A DNA stretch of 6,023 nt from Gammaproteobacteria bacterium (lineage in GTDB: Bacteria > Pseudomonadota > Gammaproteobacteria > QOAV01), in assembly GCA_003972845.1 (NCBI GenBank), contig QOAV01000201.1, positions 1 to 6,023 on the forward strand, in the 5' to 3' direction. Positions 1 to 5,833 of the stretch are shown here, in pieces. The notes under the pieces were generated by a model. It saw only the letters and a program-made list of their open reading frames with translations, made no database searches and was not told the origin of the DNA. Both the position numbers and the translations under genes were made by a program. Every line of letters starts with the position of its first letter. The stretch's first letter is position 1.

Positions 1-1004
1 AGGTCGTCGATGGTGAGCGAGCCGGTTTTGGCTTTCTGGCCGAAGGCGGATATCTGTTTTTCGATATCGGCGAAACCGGCCTGATCGGCTTCGTGGATGA
101 CCGGTACCACCAGTCCGCGCGGCGAGGCGACAGCGATGCCGATGTCAAAATAATGGTGGTAAACCACGTCCGAGCCGTCGATGGAGGCGTTGACCACGGG
201 GAACTGTTTCAGCGCGGCCACGGCGGCCTTGACGAAAAACGACATGAAACCCAGCCGCACGCCATGTTTTTCCTCGAATTCTTCGCGGTAATGCTTGCGC
301 AGGTTCATTACTGCGCTCATGTCCACGTCGTTGAACGTGGTCAGGATGGCGGCGTTCTGTTGCGCCTCGATCAAACGTTCGGCGATGCGCTGGCGTATGC
401 GCGTCATGGGCGCGCGCTCGTCCCGTTTGTTGGCCGGTGCGGGTTTGGCGATGGCGTCCTTGTGCCTGAATACGGGTTTTTCGTCCAGCGCCGCCTGCAC
501 ATCCTCGGGCATGATGCGGCCGTGTTTGCCGGTGCCCTTGATGTTCATCGGGTCGATTCCCGACTCCTTGAGTTTTCTGCGCACGGACGGACTCAGGTGT
601 GGCTGTTCATCCTTCACCGGGTCCAGCGGAGCGGGTTTCTGTTGCGCGGCCGGTTGCGGCGCCGGTTCGGCTTTTGCCGTGTTTTCCGGAGGCGCTGCAG
701 CCACGGGTTTTTTCGTGGTGGAGGGTTCCGGCTTGCGGACGATGGCGGGAGCCGGGTCCAGAGCCGTCTCCTGCAATACGCCAAGCAGGTCGCCGGACAG
801 CACGGTGTCATTTTCCTGCGCCGCTATTTCCAGCAATACGCCACTGGCGGGGGCAGGTACTTCCAGAGCCACCTTGTCGGTTTCCAGATCCAGCAGGTTT
901 TCATCCTGCAGGACGGTGTCGCCGACTTTCTTGTACCAACTGATGACGGTCGCATCTTCCACCGATTCGGGAAGTTGCGGCACCCTGATATCAATCTTGC
1001 TCAC
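1..1004 (-). CDS. sucB: Dihydrolipoyllysine succinyltransferase, E2 of 2-oxoglutarate dehydrogenase (C-terminus off the left edge)
   Basis: E2 core of the cytoplasmic 2-oxoglutarate dehydrogenase complex: its lipoyl arm takes the succinyl group from SucA and passes it to CoA. There are 334 visible codons from a GTG start. Residues 1-79 form a lipoyl domain with the lipoylation motif ETDKVALEV, Lys44 being the expected lipoylated residue. Residues 80-135 are a flexible Ala/Pro/Lys-rich linker. Residues 136-173 are the peripheral subunit-binding domain (SPSVRRKLKESGID, then GTGKHGRI). The acyltransferase domain starts near residue 198 (APMTRIRQRIAERL) and contains LTTFNDVDMS and RLGFMSFFVKAA. 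E. coli SucB has about 405 residues, so roughly 70 are missing, including the catalytic His and Asp of the HxxxDG motif, which cannot be checked here. The GTG start is chosen because it overlaps the sucA stop (GTGA), has GGAGG upstream and gives the normal N-terminus (SKIDIRVPQLPESV). The succinyl-type assignment, rather than acetyl-type, rests on similarity to E. coli SucB and on adjacency to sucA. Confidence 0.96.
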   Translation of the reverse strand, partial: MSKIDIRVPQLPESVEDATVISWYKKVGDTVLQDENLLDLETDKVALEVPAPASGVLLEIAAQENDTVLSGDLLGVLQETALDPAPAIVRKPEPSTTKKPVAAAPPENTAKAEPAPQPAAQQKPAPLDPVKDEQPHLSPSVRRKLKESGIDPMNIKGTGKHGRIMPEDVQAALDEKPVFRHKDAIAKPAPANKRDERAPMTRIRQRIAERLIEAQQNAAILTTFNDVDMSAVMNLRKHYREEFEEKHGVRLGFMSFFVKAAVAALKQFPVVNASIDGSDVVYHHYFDIGIAVASPRGLVVPVIHEADQAGFADIEKQISAFGQKAKTGSLTIDD

Positions 1005-3841
1005 TGACTGGCGGCCTCCATAGCATCCTGGATCAATTGTTGTTCTTCTCTTTCATGCTGGCGATGTATTCCCGTAGCCGGCGCGGCGCTGACCTGCCTG
1101 CCGGCATAAGTCAGGGTCTGGTCCGCTTTCTGCACACTGTGCAGGCGGTGCTTGATCTGGTCCCAGGCGCCCTGGTTCTGCGGCTCTTCCTGGCACCAGA
1201 CCAGGTTTTTCAGATTGTTGTATTGCGCCAGCTCCTGTTTCAGTTTTTCCAGCGGGAACGGGTACAACTGCTCCAGCCGGATGATGACGGTATTTTCCAG
1301 CCCCAGCTCGTTGCGTTTAGCACGCAACGGGTAAAATATACGCCCGCTGCACAAGATAACGCCAGTGACTTTTTGCGGATTTTTTGCCGCTTCACCGATA
1401 ACAAGCTGGTACTCGCCGCTGGCCAGTTCCTCGATGGTCGAACAGGCTTCCCTGCGGCGCAGCAGGCTTTTCGGGGTGATGACGATCAGCGGCTTGCGGT
1501 AGGGACGCAGCATCTGCCGGCGCAACAGGTGGAAAATCTGCGAGGCTTGCGAGGGTACGCAGACCTGTATGTTTTCCTTGGCGCAGAGTTGCAGATATCG
1601 CTCCAGCCGCGCCGAGGAATGCTCCGCGCCCATGCCTTCGTAACCGTGGGGCAGAAACAGGGTGAGTCCGCACAGTCGTCCCCATTTGTCTTCGGCGGAG
1701 GAAATGAACTGGTCAATCACCACCTGGGCGCCGTTGGCGAAATCGCCAAACTGGGCTTCCCAGATCACCAGAGCCTGGGGGTCGGTGATGGCGTAGCCAT
1801 ATTCGTAGGCCAGCACGGCTTCTTCCGACAGCAGCGAGTTGATGACGATGAAATCGGCCTGATCCTCCGAAATATGCTGCAGCGGCGCCCATTCCGCGCC
1901 ATCGACCTGGTTGTGTATCTCGGCGTGGCGATGGAAGAAAGTGCCGCGCCCGGTGTCTTCACCGCACAGGCGTACCGAATAGCCTTCCATAAGCAGACTG
2001 GCGTAAGCCATGGTTTCGGCGAAACCCCAGTCCAGCGGCAGCTTGCCTTTGGCCATTTTCTTGCGGTCGCGCAATATTTTCTGCACCCGCGGATGCAGTT
2101 CAAAGCCTTCCGGAATGCGAGACGCCTGCCGGTACAGCGACTTGATCTGCGAAGCAGGCAGGGCCGACTGGTAGGGTTCGGTCCAGTGCTTGCCGCGAAA
2201 GCGTTTCCAGTTGGTGCGGAAGCGGTTGTCTGAGCGGGTGCCCTGAAAATGAGCCACCGGCTTGCCAATATCCAGCGCCTTGAAATAATCCTTGCGCATC
2301 TGATCAGCGTAACCCGGCGGTATGGTTCCCTGTTTTTCCAGTTTTTCCGCGTAAATCTGGCGCAGGGTGGGGTGGTTGCGGATTTTCTTGTACATCATCG
2401 GCTGGGTCACTGCCGGTTCGTCGGCTTCGTTGTGGCCCTGACGGCGATAGCAGATCAGGTCAATCACCACATCCTTGTTGTATTCCATGCGATAGTCCAG
2501 CGCCATGCGGGTGACGAACAGCACTGCTTCGGGGTCGTCGCCGTTGACATGGAAAATGGGCGCCTGCACCATTTTTGCAACGTCGGTGCAATAAGTGGTC
2601 GAGAAAGTGTCCAGCGGGTCACTGGTGGTAAAGCCGATCTGGTTGTTAACCACGATATGCACGGTGCCGCCGGTCTTGAAGCCGCGCGCCTGGGACATGT
2701 TAAAGGTTTCCATGACCACGCCCTGACCAGCGAAGGCAGCGTCGCCGTGTATGATCACCGGCAGCACTTCCATACCGAGCGGATCGCCGCGGCTGCGCTG
2801 ACGCGCCCGTACCGAGCCTTCCACTACCGGATTAACGATTTCCAGATGCGACGGGTTGAACGCCAGCACTGTGTTGATGGGGCCGCCGGGAGTATCAGTG
2901 ACAGCGGAATAACCCAGGTGATACTTGACGTCGCCAGACAGCTTGCCGGTGGCGGTCACTGACTTGCCCTTGCCTTCGAATTCGTCGAACAGTTCGCGCG
3001 GCGGCTTGCCCACTACGTTGACCAATACATTCAGGCGGCCACGATGGGCCATGGCGATGGTGACTTCCTTGACATGTTGCTTGCCACTTTGCTGGATCAG
3101 GTCCACCAGCATGGGTACCAGCGCCTCGCCGCCTTCCAGACCGAAGCGTTTCTGGCCGACATATTTGCGATGCAGGTAGTGTTCCAGGCCCTCTGCGGAA
3201 GTAATCTGGCGGAGCAGCTCGAGCTGATCGGCTTCCGCCATGGGCGGCACTTCGCCGGGTCCTTCGATGCGCGCCTGAATCCAGCGCTTTTCAGCGAGCT
3301 CGGTCAGATACATGTATTCCGCACCGACGGACTGACAATAGATCTTGCGCAGTATCTGGATAATCTCGGCCAGTGGCAGTTCTTCCGGCGCAATCAGAGA
3401 GCCGGTGTTGAACAGGGTGGACATATCAGCGTCGGTGAAACCGAGTTTGGCCGGATCGAATTCGTCCAGCTGCGGTTTGGGGCGCAGATTGATGGGGTCG
3501 GTATCGGCGATCTGATGACCACGCGTGCGATAGGAGTTGATCAGCCGCAGTACCGAAACCTGCTTGTTGGCCATGTTGGGGTCCAGGCAATACTCGCCGC
3601 TGAGACCGGAACTGGCGTTGTGGGTTTTGGCGTAAATCTGTTCATTGAGCAGTTGTTGCTGAATCTGGCGGTGGGAAATATCTGCGGAGCCAGTTTCCTG
3701 CAGGCTGTCGAAATAGGAGCGCCAGCGTTTGTCGACCGTTTCGGGATTCAGCAAATAGTCGTCGTAGAGCTGCTCGATCCAGTCACTGTTGCTGCCGAAC
3801 AGATGGGAGGTGTCTACGAAATGGCGGGTCAATTCGTCCAT
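1001..3841 (-). CDS. sucA: 2-oxoglutarate dehydrogenase E1 component, thiamine diphosphate-dependent
   Basis: E1 subunit that decarboxylates 2-oxoglutarate with thiamine diphosphate (TPP) and transfers succinyl to the lipoyl arm of SucB; cytoplasmic TCA-cycle enzyme. The product is 946 residues (E. coli SucA 933). Residues about 5-47 are the E2-binding N-terminal segment (LFGSNSDWIEQLYDDYL). The E1/TPP domain spans about 200-520: MAHRGRLN (His266), FNPSHLE (328-334), GDAAFAGQG (Asp367) and NNQIGF (Asn400), the last two being the Mg/TPP-binding region, then HVNGDDPEAV and YRRQGHNEADEP. The transketolase-like pyrimidine domain spans about 600-795, with GEDTGRGTFFHRHA (627-640) and LPHGYEGMGAEHSSARLERY. 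The C-terminal domain includes EQLYPFPLEKL and VWCQEEPQNQGAW. All key motifs are intact. The frame stays open another 37 codons to a TTG at 3952, but that stretch (TRRQRCWRCRGKK) is unlike the family, while MDELTRHFVDTSHLFGSN aligns with other SucA N-termini. No Shine-Dalgarno precedes this ATG. The gene ends in a four-base overlap with sucB. Confidence 0.97.
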   Translation of the reverse strand: MDELTRHFVDTSHLFGSNSDWIEQLYDDYLLNPETVDKRWRSYFDSLQETGSADISHRQIQQQLLNEQIYAKTHNASSGLSGEYCLDPNMANKQVSVLRLINSYRTRGHQIADTDPINLRPKPQLDEFDPAKLGFTDADMSTLFNTGSLIAPEELPLAEIIQILRKIYCQSVGAEYMYLTELAEKRWIQARIEGPGEVPPMAEADQLELLRQITSAEGLEHYLHRKYVGQKRFGLEGGEALVPMLVDLIQQSGKQHVKEVTIAMAHRGRLNVLVNVVGKPPRELFDEFEGKGKSVTATGKLSGDVKYHLGYSAVTDTPGGPINTVLAFNPSHLEIVNPVVEGSVRARQRSRGDPLGMEVLPVIIHGDAAFAGQGVVMETFNMSQARGFKTGGTVHIVVNNQIGFTTSDPLDTFSTTYCTDVAKMVQAPIFHVNGDDPEAVLFVTRMALDYRMEYNKDVVIDLICYRRQGHNEADEPAVTQPMMYKKIRNHPTLRQIYAEKLEKQGTIPPGYADQMRKDYFKALDIGKPVAHFQGTRSDNRFRTNWKRFRGKHWTEPYQSALPASQIKSLYRQASRIPEGFELHPRVQKILRDRKKMAKGKLPLDWGFAETMAYASLLMEGYSVRLCGEDTGRGTFFHRHAEIHNQVDGAEWAPLQHISEDQADFIVINSLLSEEAVLAYEYGYAITDPQALVIWEAQFGDFANGAQVVIDQFISSAEDKWGRLCGLTLFLPHGYEGMGAEHSSARLERYLQLCAKENIQVCVPSQASQIFHLLRRQMLRPYRKPLIVITPKSLLRRREACSTIEELASGEYQLVIGEAAKNPQKVTGVILCSGRIFYPLRAKRNELGLENTVIIRLEQLYPFPLEKLKQELAQYNNLKNLVWCQEEPQNQGAWDQIKHRLHSVQKADQTLTYAGRQVSAAPATGIHRQHEREEQQLIQDAMEAASQ
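1015..1019 (-). promoter_or_regulatory. Ribosome binding site of sucB inside the end of sucA
   Basis: GGAGG on the minus strand, 10 nt before the GTG start of sucB and inside the last codons of sucA. The spacing is slightly long. Together with the GTGA stop/start overlap it supports GTG at 1004-1002 as the start and suggests that ribosomes finishing sucA also feed sucB. Confidence 0.7.
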
Positions 3842-3897
3842 GGCGACCACAATGTCAGCCGGGAGGATCGGAAATAAATGTGAGGGTGGTTGAACAT
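3829..3897 (-). CDS. Possible 22-codon leader ORF overlapping the sucA start
   Basis: A short frame starting ATG TTC AAC (MFNHPH...) and ending ...SPWTN before TGA at 3831-3829. It is out of frame with sucA, spans the sucA ATG (3841-3839) and stops 7 nt beyond it. It has a GAGG ribosome binding site at good spacing, which sucA itself lacks. That geometry suits termination-reinitiation coupling, in which ribosomes ending on the leader restart at sucA. No repeated regulatory codons (runs of one amino acid) are present, so classical amino-acid attenuation is not indicated. A short ORF of this length can arise by chance, and I do not recognise the peptide. Confidence 0.3.
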   Translation of the reverse strand: MFNHPHIYFRSSRLTLWSPWTN

Positions 3898-3905
3898 GTT
3901 TTTTC

Positions 3906-3909
3906 CCTC
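3906..3909 (-). promoter_or_regulatory. Shine-Dalgarno-like GAGG ahead of the leader ORF
   Basis: GAGG within AGAGGG followed by an A-run, 8 nt before the ATG at 3897. It is the best ribosome-binding match in the 155 bases upstream of sucA and points to the out-of-frame leader ORF rather than to sucA, whose own start has no purine-rich match in the preceding 15 bases. Confidence 0.4.
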
Positions 3910-3914
3910 TGCAG

Positions 3915-3934
3915 CGCCAGCACCGTTGCCGGCG
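3915..3934 (-). promoter_or_regulatory. Stem-loop in the sucA leader
   Basis: On the minus strand CGCCGGCA, loop ACGG, then TGCTGGCG form an 8-bp stem with one G-U pair and a tetraloop. In RNA from the opposite strand the same position is an A-C mismatch, so the structure favours a transcript reading toward sucA. No T-run follows, so it is not a rho-independent terminator. It ends only 5 nt before the GAGG of the leader ORF and could affect ribosome loading or mRNA stability. Function is inferred only. Confidence 0.4.
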
Positions 3935-3961
3935 GGTGAAAACTGTTAACAATTCACTTCA

Positions 3962-3967
3962 AGTATA
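3962..3967 (-). promoter_or_regulatory. Possible sucA -10 box
   Basis: TATACT (5 of 6 to TATAAT) lies on the minus strand in an AT-rich patch just after bamD. It would start transcription near 3955, giving a leader of roughly 114 nt before the sucA ATG. No good -35 is found at 16-18 bp; those positions fall in a T-rich tract. Immediately downstream is an imperfect inverted repeat with arms GTGAA and TTCAC (3957-3953 and 3940-3936) containing GTTAAC, a position suitable for an operator. No terminator hairpin with a T-run lies between bamD and sucA, so read-through from bamD is also possible. Confidence 0.3.
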
Positions 3968-3996
3968 TACACCTACTTCATGAAAAATAAAAGAAT

Positions 3997-4785
3997 TTAT
4001 TTATTTGCCAGCTTGTCCAGTTTCTTTAGATACGCACTGTCGGGGTAATTGAGTTGCAAAACGCGTCTGGCGTCGGCCGCCAGGTCGGGCATGTCCATTT
4101 GAATATAGGCTTCGGCCATGATGGCCAATGCGTCTTCTACCGCCGGTGTGTCGGGGTAGCGTTCAATCACGTATTTGGCGCGATTGACCGCCGCCACCCA
4201 GGCGCCGCGCTGCAGATAGAACCGGCCGACCTGGATGTCGTGCCGGGCCAGGGCATTGAGCAGATAAGCCAGTCGCTGGCGCGCATCGGGGGCGTATTTG
4301 CTGTCGGGGAAACGCTCTACCAGCTCGGTGAAAGCGTCAAATGCCTCTTTTGCCGCCTTCGGGTCGCGGTCGCTGAGATCGCCCTGACCGCTGAGGAAAT
4401 CAAACACGCCCTGTTTGTCGGCGAAATTCACCAGACCTTTCAGATACCAGGCGTAGTCCACGTTCGGGTGAGTGGGGTGCAGGCGGATGAAGCGGTCGGC
4501 AGCGGCGATGGCCGATTCCGGTTCCTCGTATTTGTAATAGGCGTAGGCCGTTTCCAGTTGCGCCTGGGTGGCATAGGGGCCGTAGGGGTAGCGCGATTCC
4601 ACCAGCTCAAAGTATTTGATGGCGTCTTCGTAATGCTTGTCGGCCAGCTCTTTCTTGCCTTCCTCGAAAATTTTCTGTGCTGACCAGTCAGCGGTTTCGT
4701 CATAATCCTTTTTCAGGGCAGCGCAGCCGCCGATGAGCAAAAACGCGGTAAAAACAAGCAGCATGCGGGAAGCGAGTTGGCGCAT
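3997..4785 (-). CDS. bamD: Outer membrane assembly lipoprotein BamD (ComL)
   Basis: Essential lipoprotein partner of BamA in the BAM complex, which inserts beta-barrel proteins into the outer membrane; it sits on the periplasmic face. The product is 262 residues (E. coli BamD 245). The N-terminus is a lipoprotein signal: basic residues (MRQLASR), a hydrophobic run (MLLVFTAFLLIG) and a lipobox ending in Cys21. Residue +2 is Ala rather than Asp, consistent with outer-membrane sorting. The mature protein is TPR-like helical repeats with BamD hallmarks: SRYPYGPYATQAQLETAYAY (64-83), DRFIRLHPTHPNVDYAWYLKGL region (97-118), SDRDP (138-142), FPDSKYAPDA (159-168) and RGAWVAAVNRAKYVIERYP (193-211). 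The ATG is supported by GGAAG upstream and by the signal peptide. It is divergent from rluD, the usual gammaproteobacterial neighbour, and on the same strand as sucA, 155 bases upstream of it. Confidence 0.96.
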   Translation of the reverse strand: MRQLASRMLLVFTAFLLIGGCAALKKDYDETADWSAQKIFEEGKKELADKHYEDAIKYFELVESRYPYGPYATQAQLETAYAYYKYEEPESAIAAADRFIRLHPTHPNVDYAWYLKGLVNFADKQGVFDFLSGQGDLSDRDPKAAKEAFDAFTELVERFPDSKYAPDARQRLAYLLNALARHDIQVGRFYLQRGAWVAAVNRAKYVIERYPDTPAVEDALAIMAEAYIQMDMPDLAADARRVLQLNYPDSAYLKKLDKLANK

Positions 4786-4843
4786 TATGGTAATCTTCCG
4801 GGCGATCGATAGAGTGACAAGAACTTAACATGAACCCGGCCCT
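4786..4843. other. Short divergent intergenic region between bamD and rluD
   Basis: Only 58 bases separate the two divergent starts, so their promoters must overlap here or extend into the coding regions. Partial -35-like hexamers are visible in each direction (GTGACA on the plus strand from 4814; TTGTCA on the minus strand over the same place), but neither has a convincing -10 at 16-18 bp. It also holds a five-codon ORF, ATG at 4830 to TGA at 4845-4847, whose stop overlaps the GTG start of rluD. I cannot assign a promoter with confidence. Confidence 0.4.
4795..4799 (-). promoter_or_regulatory. Ribosome binding site of bamD
   Basis: GGAAG on the minus strand, 9 nt before the bamD ATG at 4785. 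It supports this start, which also gives a complete lipoprotein signal peptide, over the internal ATG at residue 8. Confidence 0.55.
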
Positions 4844-5833
4844 GTGAACCAGATAACTGACCAGAAAAGCGCAGAAACCATTCGCCTGCAAATTCCCGAA
4901 GAACACCGGGGGAAACGTCTTGATGCGGTGTTGACTGTTTTATTGCCGGATCATTCCCGCAGCGCCATACAAAAATGGCTGGCGCAGGGCCGGGTGGCGC
5001 TGTCGGCCGGTGAGGCGAAAAAAAAATTCAAGGTGGCAGGTGGCGAGACTGTGGAGATCACTCCGCCGGAGCCGGATCTTCTGGTGGATGAGGCCGAGCC
5101 GATCCCGCTGCATGTGGTGCATGAAGATGAACAGCTGCTGGTCATCGACAAGCCGGCCGGGCTGGTGGTCCATCCCGGCGCAGGCAACATGCGGGGCACC
5201 TTGCTCAACGCGCTGTTGTTTCATCACGAGGCGCTGGCGGAACTGCCGCGGGCGGGTATCGTGCATAGGCTGGACAAGCTGACATCCGGGCTGCTGGTGG
5301 TGGCTAAAACAGAGTTGGCCCGGCAATCACTCACCGATCAGCTGAAAACCCGCAGCCTGAAGCGCCAGTACATCGCTGTGGTCAACGGCAGCATGGTGGC
5401 TGGCGGCACGGTGGATGAACCTGTCGGTCGCCACCGCAACGATCGCAAGCGCATGGTGGTGCGCGGCTCCGGCCGGCCTTCGGTGACTCACTATCGGGTG
5501 CGTGAGCATTTTCGCGCCCATACGGCGCTGGATGTCAGCCTGGAAACCGGACGTACCCACCAGATTCGCGTACACATGACCCACATCGACCACCCGCTGG
5601 TGGGTGATCCGGTGTATGGCAAGCGCCTGCGCATCCCGCCCGGCGCGGATGATGAGCTGACAGACATTTTACGCGGTTTTCGCCGCCAGGCCCTGCATGC
5701 CGCCAAACTGGGCCTGGAGCATCCCGCGTCCGGTGAATATCTGGAGTGGAAATCGCCGTTGCCGCAAGACATGCGGGAGCTGAACCGCGCCCTCAGGGAA
5801 GATGCGGAGCAACATGATCCATACCGCGACTGA
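4844..5833 (+). CDS. rluD: 23S rRNA pseudouridine(1911/1915/1917) synthase
   Basis: Isomerises uridines in helix 69 of 23S rRNA, aiding late 50S assembly and subunit contacts. The product is 329 residues (E. coli RluD 326). Residues about 22-75 are an S4-like RNA-binding domain (RGKRLDAVL, SRSAIQKWLAQGRV). The RluA-family catalytic domain follows: VIDKPAGLVVHPGAGN (100-115), GIVHRLDKLTSGLLVVAKT (138-156) with catalytic Asp144, GGTVDEPVGRH (187-197), LETGRTHQIRVH (233-244) and HPLVGDPVYG (250-259). RluD rather than RluA or RluC is supported by the S4 domain, the overall similarity to E. coli RluD and the bamD/pgeF neighbours. The start is a GTG without a clear Shine-Dalgarno; an in-frame TAA at 4826-4828 excludes any earlier start, and no ATG, GTG or TTG occurs in frame before the family N-terminus is reached. 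Residue 146 is Leu where the family usually has Asp or Glu (HRLDKDTSG). Confidence 0.95.
   Translation: MNQITDQKSAETIRLQIPEEHRGKRLDAVLTVLLPDHSRSAIQKWLAQGRVALSAGEAKKKFKVAGGETVEITPPEPDLLVDEAEPIPLHVVHEDEQLLVIDKPAGLVVHPGAGNMRGTLLNALLFHHEALAELPRAGIVHRLDKLTSGLLVVAKTELARQSLTDQLKTRSLKRQYIAVVNGSMVAGGTVDEPVGRHRNDRKRMVVRGSGRPSVTHYRVREHFRAHTALDVSLETGRTHQIRVHMTHIDHPLVGDPVYGKRLRIPPGADDELTDILRGFRRQALHAAKLGLEHPASGEYLEWKSPLPQDMRELNRALREDAEQHDPYRD
5806..5809 (+). promoter_or_regulatory. Ribosome binding site of pgeF inside rluD
   Basis: GGAG 4 nt before the ATG at 5814, within the last codons of rluD. The spacing is short but usable, and it supports ATG at 5814 as the start of pgeF and translation from a shared rluD-pgeF mRNA. 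Confidence 0.5.

Noticed and set aside
93..1007. Long plus-strand ORF (about 304 codons) opposite sucB, with another at 295-1023
   Set aside because: Antisense shadow of a clearly coding sucB frame; the composition is His/Arg/Gly-rich and no known fold or motif is visible.
1037..2233. Plus-strand ORF of about 398 codons opposite sucA
   Set aside because: Shadow of sucA codon bias; it lacks recognisable motifs and the sucA frame on the other strand carries every family motif.
3044..3877. Plus-strand ORF of about 277 codons opposite the sucA N-terminal half
   Set aside because: Antisense shadow; no independent ribosome binding site or protein-family signal.
3915..3934. Rho-independent terminator for bamD
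   Set aside because: The stem is strong, but no T-run follows it on either strand, so it is reported only as a leader hairpin.
3842..3952. 37-codon N-terminal extension of sucA from a TTG at 3952
   Set aside because: The extra residues are Arg/Cys/Trp-rich and unlike SucA N-termini, the TTG has no good ribosome binding site, and the family N-terminus aligns at the ATG at 3841.
3936..3957. CRP binding site upstream of sucA
   Set aside because: GTGA and TCAC arms are present but 14 nt apart rather than the required 6.
4054..4683. Plus-strand ORF opposite bamD
   Set aside because: Shadow of the well-supported bamD frame, with no motifs of its own.
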